Assembly: GCA_964556565.1 (NCBI GenBank)
Contig: CAZKWF010000028.1
Location: 1-23,665 of the forward strand
Source of the DNA: SOJZ01 sp964556565
GTDB lineage: Archaea > Thermoproteota > Bathyarchaeia > Bathyarchaeales > Bathyarchaeaceae
Length of the DNA: 23,665 nt
Reading direction: 5' to 3'
Shown piece after piece: positions 6,487 to 13,453 of this stretch (the first letter of the stretch is position 1; each line of letters opens with the position of its first letter). Below the pieces are notes generated by a model. That model searched no databases and was not told the origin of the DNA. It saw nothing but the letters and a program-made list of their open reading frames with translations. The position numbers were made by a program, and so were the translations under genes.

Positions 6487-7869
6487 ATGTCCTCATCTAA
6501 AAAACTCACAGTAGAAGAACTATTAACCAAAGCAAAAAAACCAGCAAAACTCGCACTAGCATACCATCCATACTATCAAGGAAAAATACAAATCATGCCA
6601 AAATGCCAAATCCGAACACCAGCAGACTTCGCAATCTGGTACACACCAGGCGTAGCAGCCTCATGCCGAAAAATCAAAGACGACCCAGAACAAGTCTTCA
6701 CACAGACAAACAAATGGAACTTCGTGGCAGTGGTAAGCGATGGAACACGCGTACTCGGACTCGGCGACATCGGACCACAAGCAGGACTACCAGTTATGGA
6801 AGGAAAAGCACTTCTATTCAAATACCTCGGCGGAGTCGACGCATTCCCAATCTGCCTAGGCACCAAAAACCCAGAAGAAATAGTCACTGCATGCAAATGG
6901 CTAGAACCCACATTCGGAGGAATAAACCTAGAAGACATAAGCAAACCAAAATGCTTCCACGTACTAGAAGAAACAAGGAAAAAATTGAACATACCAGTCT
7001 GGCACGATGACCAGCAAGGAACCGCCACAGTAACACTAGCAGGAATAATAAACGCACTCAAACTCGTAGGCAAAAAAATGAACCAAGCAAAAATAACCAT
7101 CATCGGAGTAGGATCAGCAAACACCCGAACAGCAATTGTACTCATGAAAGCAGGAGCCAAACCAGGAAACATCATAATGGTCGACAGCAAAGGAATCCTC
7201 CACTCCAACAGAAAAGACATAGAAGCCGAAAAACAAGAAAACCCATGGAAATGGAACTTCTGCCTAAAAACAAACGCAGAAGGAAGAACAGGAAGCACAC
7301 ATGACGCGTTGAAAAACGCCGACATTTGCATAGCAGCATCCAAACCAGGCCCAGGCATAATCAAAAAAGAATGGATAACCAAAATGGCAACAGATTCCAT
7401 AGTATTCGCGTGTGCAAACCCAATCCCTGAAATATGGCCATGGGAAGCAAAGGAAGCAGGAGCCAAAATCGTGGCAACAGGACGTTCAGACTTTGAAAAC
7501 CAGATTAACAACTCTCTTGGTTTTCCAGCAATCTTCAGAGGGGTCTTAGATGTAAAGGCAACGACCATCACCGACGACATGTGCATCGCTGCAGGCGAGG
7601 AACTGGCTAAATTCGCTGAAGAGAGGGGGATTCATGAAGGAGACATTGTTCCTAGAATGGAAGAATGGAAAGTTTATCCTCGCGAGGCTGTTGCTTGCGC
7701 TTTGAAGTCGATTGAGGAGGGTGTTGCCCGCGTGAAGTTGAGTAGGCAGGAATTGTGGGATCGGGCGGTTTCTATTATTAGAAACGCTATGGACTCTACT
7801 GCTTTGTTGATGAAGAAAGGACTCATACCTGCTCCTCCGTCTGAAGAAAAGATTTTAGGCAGCCAATAA
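6487..7869 (+). CDS. NAD(P)-dependent malic enzyme
   Basis: Oxidative decarboxylation of malate to pyruvate and CO2 with reduction of NAD(P). The 460 residues match the short (bacterial/archaeal) malic enzyme form. Tyr52 in WYTPGVA and Lys107 in MEGKALLF are the expected catalytic pair; Glu149-Asp150 and Asp174/Asp175 in WHDDQQGTA bind the metal. GVGSANTRTA (207-216) is the Rossmann loop and CANPIPEI lies near 309-316. There is no fused phosphotransacetylase domain. An ATG with GAGGT upstream sets the start. It stands alone, convergent with the flavoprotein gene 40 bases downstream. Base use shifts near 7500 from A/C-rich to G/T-rich codons with no break in the protein. Coenzyme preference cannot be told. 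Confidence 0.93.
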   Translation: MSSSKKLTVEELLTKAKKPAKLALAYHPYYQGKIQIMPKCQIRTPADFAIWYTPGVAASCRKIKDDPEQVFTQTNKWNFVAVVSDGTRVLGLGDIGPQAGLPVMEGKALLFKYLGGVDAFPICLGTKNPEEIVTACKWLEPTFGGINLEDISKPKCFHVLEETRKKLNIPVWHDDQQGTATVTLAGIINALKLVGKKMNQAKITIIGVGSANTRTAIVLMKAGAKPGNIIMVDSKGILHSNRKDIEAEKQENPWKWNFCLKTNAEGRTGSTHDALKNADICIAASKPGPGIIKKEWITKMATDSIVFACANPIPEIWPWEAKEAGAKIVATGRSDFENQINNSLGFPAIFRGVLDVKATTITDDMCIAAGEELAKFAEERGIHEGDIVPRMEEWKVYPREAVACALKSIEEGVARVKLSRQELWDRAVSIIRNAMDSTALLMKKGLIPAPPSEEKILGSQ

Positions 7870-7909
7870 CTTTTTGCAGCTAACTCAGTGCAAGCGTTGA
7901 GCAATATCG

Positions 7910-9355
7910 TCACTTAATAGGAAGTCCATAGTGGTGCTCGATGGCGTGACGGTACTGTTCTGTTGTCATAAGGGAATGGAATGCCCTTTCTACCACCTCG
8001 TTTAGAGCAGGATGGATATGCATCCCCTTAATTATCGGCTCTGCGATTTGTTCAGGAGTGTACATCAGGTTTATTACCTCCTGTATTAGAACAGAGGCGT
8101 AAGGCCCAATGATATGTGCTCCCAAAATCTTCATTGTTCGCTTCTCAACGATGACCTTGACAAAACAGTCCTCTACACCCATGGCTTCTCCCTTAGCAGT
8201 GTCTTGATATCTCTGAATTCCGATTAGTACCTTGTCTTTACCGTATTTCTCTACTACTTCCTTCTCTTTAAGCCCGACGCCTGCTATTTCAGGATGTGTG
8301 AATACAGCGTGCGGTATGGCGTGGTAATCAACCTTTACCCTTTTTTTCAGTACGGCATTGTAGTATACGACTAGAGCTTCGTAGTTTGCCACATGCTTGA
8401 ATTGGTACTTGCCATTCGCGTCCCCAAAGGCCCAAATATTTGGTTGCGAGGCCTCCAGATATTCATTAACCATGATCCATCCTCTCTGATCTGTTTTGAT
8501 TTTCCCTCTTTCTGGATGAAGTACGTCTGTATTTGAATCCCTTCCAGTAGCGATCAGTATTTCTTCGGTCGTTATTTCTATCTTTTTTCCATTGTCTCTC
8601 TTGACGGCAACAAGTTTTTTCTTGCCCGTCAACATCTTTTCAGCCTCATGCACCTCATGATTAGTGATAATTTTCATGTATTTCTGCAACTCTCTTTTGG
8701 CCAGTGCCGATACTTCGGGCTCTTCTTTCGGGAGGAACTGTGGATTTCTGCCAATTATTGTAACTTTTGACCCCATAGCTGAAAGGAAATGACCGTATTC
8801 AGCAGCAATATATCCTCCACCAACGATGGCGATGCTTTTAGGCAGCCGAGTTATTCCAAGGATTGTGTCACTAGTAAGATAACCTGCCTTTTCAAGCCCT
8901 TCTATTGGAGGGATCATGGGTTTCGATCCCGTGCAAAGAAAGATCATTTTTGACTTTATGGTATCATTGCCTGCCTTCAATGTGTATGGGGCAATAAATT
9001 CTGCTACAGTAGGATAGTAATCTATGTTTTTAGAATGTGAAAGCCCTTCTTGTATCATGTTTATTTCTTTATGGATAAGGGTTCTCATTCGCTCCATGAT
9101 CTTTTCGAAATCTACCTTTTTCACATCAATCTCTATTCCAAATTTGCCAACTCTTTGTACCGTCCTCACCAACTCAGCAGGATATAACAATATTTTTGAA
9201 GGAATACAACCCCGTGTGAGACAAATCCCGCCAGGGTCATCCTTATCGATGACGGCAACTCTCATGTGCGGATTCTCTTGAATCATAGCATCAACAATGG
9301 ACATCGCAGAACCTGTGCCTATTGCAATCAAATCGTATTCTTTCATATCAGCCAC
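7910..9355 (-). CDS. dihydrolipoamide dehydrogenase-like disulfide oxidoreductase
   Basis: 481-residue FAD enzyme of the pyridine nucleotide-disulfide family. FAD site AIGTGSAMS (11-19); redox disulfide C45/C50 in GGICLTRGCIPSK; second Rossmann motif VGGGYIAAEYG for NAD(P)H; FAD motif AFGDANG; and a C-terminal HIHPALNEVVERA with the active-site His448-Glu453 pair contributed by the partner subunit. The overall pattern fits lipoamide dehydrogenase, but the disulfide box is unusual (ICLTRGC where TCLNVGC is common), and no lipoyl protein, E2 or glycine-cleavage gene is nearby, so the true substrate could be another disulfide. The start is GTG 9355. A TATA-like AAATATAA at about 9381-9388 (minus strand) predicts a transcript starting at this codon, so it may be leaderless; ATG 9346 is the alternative. 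Confidence 0.85.
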   Translation of the reverse strand: MADMKEYDLIAIGTGSAMSIVDAMIQENPHMRVAVIDKDDPGGICLTRGCIPSKILLYPAELVRTVQRVGKFGIEIDVKKVDFEKIMERMRTLIHKEINMIQEGLSHSKNIDYYPTVAEFIAPYTLKAGNDTIKSKMIFLCTGSKPMIPPIEGLEKAGYLTSDTILGITRLPKSIAIVGGGYIAAEYGHFLSAMGSKVTIIGRNPQFLPKEEPEVSALAKRELQKYMKIITNHEVHEAEKMLTGKKKLVAVKRDNGKKIEITTEEILIATGRDSNTDVLHPERGKIKTDQRGWIMVNEYLEASQPNIWAFGDANGKYQFKHVANYEALVVYYNAVLKKRVKVDYHAIPHAVFTHPEIAGVGLKEKEVVEKYGKDKVLIGIQRYQDTAKGEAMGVEDCFVKVIVEKRTMKILGAHIIGPYASVLIQEVINLMYTPEQIAEPIIKGMHIHPALNEVVERAFHSLMTTEQYRHAIEHHYGLPIK

Positions 9356-9668
9356 TGTCGACTTAGCAATATTAAGAAAGTTATATTTGAGCCTTGGTTA
9401 GCGCGCGTTACTGAGAACTATTCGAGCTCAGGAAGGTGAGACCAATAGGAGGGGAATGCGTACGATCATTCTCCCTGAAAAACATAAGAAGAAGTAACCT
9501 GTCAAATTTTTCTTTTCCGCCATAACCCACTCGTTTCATGTTTTCAAAAGGCTTCTCAGGCCTGATACAGCTTTTGAGGCACATTAGCAATTCATATAAG
9601 TATCTACACTTAATCACATAATTCTTTAAGCACACTAGCAATTTGAAGTGACGTAGGTGAAAGGCAAC
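9356..9668. other. intergenic stretch with a 15-base direct repeat
   Basis: Between two divergent genes. GCACATTAGCAATTC (9579-9593) and GCACACTAGCAATTT (9630-9644) differ at two positions and flank a TATA-like CATATAAG at 9593-9600, so they may be regulatory sites for the nucleotidyltransferase. A 13-codon frame at 9456-9497 has AGGAGG before its ATG but resembles nothing I know. No real gene is supported here. Confidence 0.35.
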
Positions 9669-10304
9669 ATGCAAGAGGCAATAGTGCTCGCAGGCGGACA
9701 AGGATGGAGACTCAAACCCACCACATGGATTCCAAAACCCCTATTAAAGATAAACAAACAAACTCTCATAGACCATCAAATAAGCTGGCTACGCTCACAC
9801 GGATTCGAAAACATTGTTGTAGCATCAAACAGAGATGACCTAACAAAACTCCCAGTCACCTTCTCTGTAGAAAAGGACAACTTGGGAACAGGGGGCGCCA
9901 CAAAAAAAGCCTTCAAAAAAATTAAAGGAAACACAGCCTATGTCATGAATGTAGATGACATCGTTTTCTACGATCCTAACGAACTCTATGAATACGCCAC
10001 CAAAGGAGCGGGGACACTCCTCGCTAAACCCATCTTACCTTTCAGCAAAGTAACGCTTCGCAACGGAATAGAAGTAGTAAGATTTGAACGCAGACCAACA
10101 CTCGACATCTATGTAAGTGCTGGTCACCACGTATTCAAAAAAGCGGTAGTTGAAAGATACTTTCCAGAAAAAGGCGACTTCGAACTCACCACGATGCAAA
10201 GACTGGCAGACCAAAAGATACTCCGTGGATACACCTATCATGGAATGTGGTTTACAATAAACACCATGAAAGACCTCCTAGAAGCCAGAACATACTTCAG
10301 ATAA
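9669..10304 (+). CDS. sugar-phosphate nucleotidyltransferase
   Basis: Enzyme that would join a sugar 1-phosphate to an NTP to give an NDP-sugar. The 211 residues form just the GT-A-like catalytic domain: LAGGQGWRLKPTT (7-19) with PKPLLKI (22-28) for nucleotide and phosphate binding, GTGGA at 73-77 and NVDD at 94-97 for metal and sugar. It lacks the left-handed beta-helix domain of bifunctional relatives. The ATG at 9669 is preferred to GTG 9657 because GGTGA lies eight bases before it and the LAGG motif then falls at the usual place. The zinc-ribbon gene follows 28 bases later, probably cotranscribed. The exact sugar and base cannot be read from sequence. Confidence 0.85.
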   Translation: MQEAIVLAGGQGWRLKPTTWIPKPLLKINKQTLIDHQISWLRSHGFENIVVASNRDDLTKLPVTFSVEKDNLGTGGATKKAFKKIKGNTAYVMNVDDIVFYDPNELYEYATKGAGTLLAKPILPFSKVTLRNGIEVVRFERRPTLDIYVSAGHHVFKKAVVERYFPEKGDFELTTMQRLADQKILRGYTYHGMWFTINTMKDLLEARTYFR

Positions 10305-10332
10305 TCCTCTAACACCGTATGAGTGTGAGAAT

Positions 10333-10650
10333 TTGGTACATTGTATAAAGTGCGGAGCCGAGTTGCCTGAAGATGCAAGATTTTGTCCCAACTGTGGAGT
10401 CGCAGTCAAGAAAGTTGTGAAAGAAGAGTTCTCAATTTCAGCAGATAACCTGGTTAGCAAAGTCAAAGACTTGATCCGCGAAGGAAATATCACGAGAATT
10501 ATTATCAGGGACGAAAAAGGCAAAACCCTCCTTGAGATACCCGCCACAGTTGGAGTAGTAGGAGTCCTCATAGCCCCATGGCTTGCAGCGCTGGGAACAA
10601 TAGCCGCCTTAGCCACAAGATGCACCTTAGCGGTTGAAAGAAGACAATAA
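10333..10650 (+). CDS. zinc-ribbon plus DUF4342 protein
   Basis: 105 residues of unknown function. A zinc ribbon (Cys4, Cys7, Cys18, Cys21) leads into a domain of the DUF4342 type: a helix VSKVKDLIREGNITRIIIRD, the strand KGKTLLEIP, then a glycine/alanine-rich hydrophobic stretch ATVGVVGVLIAPWLAALGTIAAL that could be membrane-inserted, and a final strand RCTLAVERRQ. The start is TTG 10333, with GAGTG seven bases upstream. It lies just after the nucleotidyltransferase and converges on the TrmB-family gene 29 bases downstream. DUF4342 is uncharacterised; I make no functional claim. Confidence 0.72.
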   Translation: MVHCIKCGAELPEDARFCPNCGVAVKKVVKEEFSISADNLVSKVKDLIREGNITRIIIRDEKGKTLLEIPATVGVVGVLIAPWLAALGTIAALATRCTLAVERRQ

Positions 10651-10679
10651 CACGTTCAAGCCCGCAAAAAGCTTTGTAA

Positions 10680-11426
10680 TCACACTTTCTCGGACGAACT
10701 CCACAAATACTGAAAGTAGTCTCTTGCAAACTTGACTAGTCCCATGTGATTTGACCATATAACAAGCGTAGCTTCATCCTCACCGAGAAAAAGCAAAGCC
10801 TCTCTACCATCTACAATAACGCCTCCACCAAACATACTACCCCGAACCCTAACCTCCCCAATTCCAGCCAGCTTCTCCATACCCCAATCCTGTGTAACCA
10901 TAACCTGAACGTTAATTCCACCATCAAACAAACGACTCAACAACGGAACACCAGCATCCACAAAACCCTTAGCAAACAATGGAGCCGCTACCATCAACTC
11001 CTTCCTAGTGTCGCCTAACATCTCCCGTAGCTTCGCCAAAACGCTGAACTCCCCTCGCAAAATCCAGATGTCAGGCTTCTCCCGTAGCTCTCTACGTTTA
11101 TACAAAGGTTGCAACTCGTTCACCACTACACGTTTCCATTTACCCACCATCTCTTCCAACCTAAGCCTAGCCGCCTCTAAAGCCTCGGAAGGAGACCTAG
11201 GATAGTAACGTTTAGGTCTCCCACCCTCAGCCTTAACCCAGCTCTTTTTGACTAGGCTATTCAGCACCTCGTAAATCTTGGAATAAGGAACCCCTCCTTG
11301 CCCGCTAACTTCACTTGCAGTCATCACGCCTCTCTCAAGCAAAGCCAAATACGCGCGGGTCTCGTAGTCAGTCAATCCGACATCACGCAGAAACTTCCTC
11401 GCATCCTCACTGACCACAACGCTCAA
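10680..11426 (-). CDS. TrmB-family transcriptional regulator
   Basis: 248 residues. The N-terminal winged helix (about 12-75: LTDYETRAYLALLERGVMTA, SEVSGQGGVPYSKIYEVLNSL, then GRPKRYYP) is the TrmB/MarR-like DNA-binding domain. A helical linker (about 80-110) leads to a C-terminal domain resembling the phospholipase-D-like effector part of TrmB proteins. Founding members sense sugars, but many homologues sense other ligands or none known. The TTG at 11426 is supported by GGTGAG six bases upstream. It is divergent from the tetraether-synthase-like gene and the two appear to share one TATA element, so control of both genes by this protein is a fair inference. Confidence 0.85.
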   Translation of the reverse strand: MSVVVSEDARKFLRDVGLTDYETRAYLALLERGVMTASEVSGQGGVPYSKIYEVLNSLVKKSWVKAEGGRPKRYYPRSPSEALEAARLRLEEMVGKWKRVVVNELQPLYKRRELREKPDIWILRGEFSVLAKLREMLGDTRKELMVAAPLFAKGFVDAGVPLLSRLFDGGINVQVMVTQDWGMEKLAGIGEVRVRGSMFGGGVIVDGREALLFLGEDEATLVIWSNHMGLVKFARDYFQYLWSSSEKV

Positions 11427-11460
11427 ACCCTTCTCACCTTCTGAAACGTTTGGAAACCTT

Positions 11461-11469
11461 CTTATACCC
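11461..11469. promoter_or_regulatory. shared TATA element between trmB-like and tes-like genes
   Basis: CTTATACCC reads as a TATA box on either strand. With the usual 25-27 base spacing it predicts starts near 11490 on the plus strand and near 11438 on the minus strand. The minus transcript would begin at its GGTGAG SD, a very short leader. The plus transcript would begin about 17 bases before the GTG proposed for the radical SAM gene. No other good TATA is seen in the 80-base gap. Confidence 0.5.
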
Positions 11470-11506
11470 TATCTGCAACTCTGACGTAAATAATTTACAA
11501 CCCTCA

Positions 11507-13009
11507 GTGGTGTCAAACCTGCAAGTTATCAAACAAACCAAAAGCATATGCCCCGAATGTTTCAAAGTCCTAGACGCAACAATATACGAAGATAACAATA
11601 AAGTCTACATGAAAAAGGAATGTCCAGAGCACGGGAAGTTTCAAGACATCTACTGGAGCGACTACGAACAGTACCAACGAGCCGAACAATTCAGATACGA
11701 AGGCGACGGAATAGAAAACCCTAGAACCAAAACAAAGCTAAATTGTCCACTCGACTGCGGCCTATGCCCCCAACACAAATCACACACAGGACTCGCCATA
11801 ATAGACGTAACTAACCGTTGCAACCTCCGCTGTCCTGTCTGCTTCGCCAACGCCTCCGCAGCAGGATACGTCTACGAACCATCCAAAAAGGAAATTCAAG
11901 CGATGCTTCAAAACTTCAGACAAAACAAGCCAGTACCGACCCCAGCGTTGCAGTTCTCAGGCGGAGAACCAACGATCCGAAAAGACCTCTTCGAACTCAT
12001 AGGCATGGCGAAAGAACTAGGCTTCGAACATGTAGAGGTTAATACAAATGGTCTCCGACTCGCACAGAGCGTCGAGTATTGTCGTGGTCTAAAAGAAGCG
12101 GGCATAAGCACGATCTACCTACAATTCGACGGCTTAACCTCAGATGTTTACGAGTTCACGCGAGGGTGCGATCTGCTAGACAACAAAACGAAAGCCCTAG
12201 AAAATTGCCGAAAAGCAGGGATAAAAGGCATAGTCCTAGTCGTCACATTAATTAAAGGCGTCAACGACCACCAACTCGGCGACATCATGAGATTTGCAGT
12301 TGAGAATTTTGATATAATTCGATGTGTAAACGTTCAGCCAGTGTCTCTATGCGGAAGACTACCCGAGAAAGAAAGAGCAAAAATGCGCATAACTATTCCT
12401 GACTTCATGAAACTAGTCGAAGAACAGACTGACGGGAAAATAAAGGTCTCAGACTTCTATCCAGTGCCCACGGTAGTTCCCATTTCCAAGGCGATCGGCG
12501 CTTTGAAAGACAAACGATACGTGGAGTTCACAGCTCATCCTCACTGCGGCATGGCAACATATGTCTTCATCGAAGACGGAGAAATGGTTCCAATCACTCG
12601 TTATGGAAACATAGAAAAGTTCATTAAAACAATGAAGAAAGTCCACGAAGCGGCTTCGAATGGGCACAAGAAGCGAGCTAAACTCCTTTTAATAGGGGTC
12701 TTACGCCACATCAAGTTCGGCCTGCTGAGAAAATATCTTTTGCCGATACTTAGAACAGGAAGTTACGAGTCTCTAGGTGAACTGCACCGAAAGATGCTTC
12801 TTATCTCATCCATGCATTTCATGGACCCATACAACTTTGACTTAGAAAGAGTGCAACGATGCTGCATACACTATGGCGTGCCAGATGGCAGAATTATCCC
12901 ATTCTGCACCATGAACTCCATACATAGATCGAAAATTGAAGAACGGCTCGGAATTCCCATAAATGAGTGGCAACAAAAACATAAAAGAAAAGTCAGTGCT
13001 GTGGCATAG
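11507..13009 (+). CDS. tes: radical SAM protein of the tetraether lipid synthase (Tes) family
   Basis: 500 residues from the proposed start. Tes joins isoprenoid chains of archaeal diether lipids tail to tail to give membrane-spanning tetraethers. The layout matches the MJ0619-type family: N-terminal metal cysteines CPEC (15-18) and CPEHG (39), then CPLDCGLCPQH (80-89), the radical SAM cluster motif CNLRCPVC (105-112), GGEP (152-155), and a C-terminal block RCCIHYGVPDGRIIPFCTMN with further cysteines. The frame is open back to TTG 11450, but those extra residues resemble nothing in the family and would overlap the promoter; GTG 11507 or 11510 fits better although no SD is seen. Paralogues with other reactions exist, so Tes activity is likely but not certain. 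Confidence 0.82.
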   Translation: MVSNLQVIKQTKSICPECFKVLDATIYEDNNKVYMKKECPEHGKFQDIYWSDYEQYQRAEQFRYEGDGIENPRTKTKLNCPLDCGLCPQHKSHTGLAIIDVTNRCNLRCPVCFANASAAGYVYEPSKKEIQAMLQNFRQNKPVPTPALQFSGGEPTIRKDLFELIGMAKELGFEHVEVNTNGLRLAQSVEYCRGLKEAGISTIYLQFDGLTSDVYEFTRGCDLLDNKTKALENCRKAGIKGIVLVVTLIKGVNDHQLGDIMRFAVENFDIIRCVNVQPVSLCGRLPEKERAKMRITIPDFMKLVEEQTDGKIKVSDFYPVPTVVPISKAIGALKDKRYVEFTAHPHCGMATYVFIEDGEMVPITRYGNIEKFIKTMKKVHEAASNGHKKRAKLLLIGVLRHIKFGLLRKYLLPILRTGSYESLGELHRKMLLISSMHFMDPYNFDLERVQRCCIHYGVPDGRIIPFCTMNSIHRSKIEERLGIPINEWQQKHKRKVSAVA

Positions 13010-13020
13010 CGTCGGAAAGT

Positions 13021-13055
13021 CTATAAGGTCCATTGTTCTTTTTCAAATTCGGGTG
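13021..13055 (+). promoter_or_regulatory. S25e promoter and SD
   Basis: CTATAAG at 13021-13027 is a good TATA box; the expected start is near 13050. GGTG at 13052-13055 lies six bases before the ATG, so the leader is about a dozen bases. Confidence 0.5.
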
Positions 13056-13061
13056 TGAAAA

Positions 13062-13388
13062 ATGGGCGGAGGTAAGAAGAAGACAACTCTCAGGAAAATG
13101 GAAAAGGCGCGCACTCGAAAAGGTGCACAAAAGGAAAGCAAACCGAGCAAACCCAGTAGACACGTAACCGAAAAGAAGACTGCTGGAATAGTTGCGCCCG
13201 ACTCTAAAAGTGAAAAAGTCCTTAGCGAGCTGAAAAAGATAAGAGCTCTCACCCCTTACACAGTGGCCTCACGTTTCAACTTGCGTCTAGGCGTGGCTAG
13301 AGGCCTTCTTGAGGAGCTGGAACGACGACGCGTCATAGAATACGTTTCAGGGAGTAAGAACCTCAAGATATACAAACTCGCAAACTAA
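13062..13388 (+). CDS. rps25e: 30S ribosomal protein S25e
   Basis: 108-residue small-subunit protein found in archaea and eukaryotes but not bacteria. The N-terminal third is a lysine-rich tail (MGGGKKKTTLRKMEKARTRK); the rest is a winged helix: SEKVLSELKKIRALTPYTVA, SRFNLRLGVARGLLEELERR and the wing VIEYVSGSKNLKIYKLAN. The length is typical. The start is fixed by the family N terminus MGG-KK and a GGTG SD. It has its own promoter and converges on lon. Confidence 0.93.
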   Translation: MGGGKKKTTLRKMEKARTRKGAQKESKPSKPSRHVTEKKTAGIVAPDSKSEKVLSELKKIRALTPYTVASRFNLRLGVARGLLEELERRRVIEYVSGSKNLKIYKLAN

Positions 13389-13436
13389 AATTTACATTGC
13401 CTGCGCCTGAATCACCTCTTATCAAGCCATAAAAAG

Positions 13437-13453
13437 GAGATATCGGATATCTC
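13437..13453 (-). terminator. hairpin and T-tract at the end of lon
   Basis: GAGATATC and GATATCTC are perfect 8-base arms around a single centre base. The repeat begins on the last base of the lon stop codon, and on the minus strand it is followed by CTTTTTA, so it resembles an intrinsic terminator. It may also stop S25e transcripts arriving from the other side. Confidence 0.5.

Noticed and set aside
6576..7586. 336-codon open frame opposite the malic enzyme gene
   Set aside because: It mirrors a clear enzyme gene in A/C-rich DNA with few stops on the other strand; its translation has no recognisable domain.
9456..9497. 13-codon frame with AGGAGG before its ATG
   Set aside because: The SD is only three bases from the ATG, and a peptide this short cannot be supported without conservation.
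9408..9701. 97-codon minus-strand frame in the gap before the nucleotidyltransferase
   Set aside because: Begins inside the neighbouring gene, lacks an SD and covers the repeats and TATA box; no family resemblance.
11450..11506. N-terminal extension of the Tes-like gene from TTG 11450
   Set aside because: The added residues do not resemble the family and contain the only TATA element of the divergent promoter.
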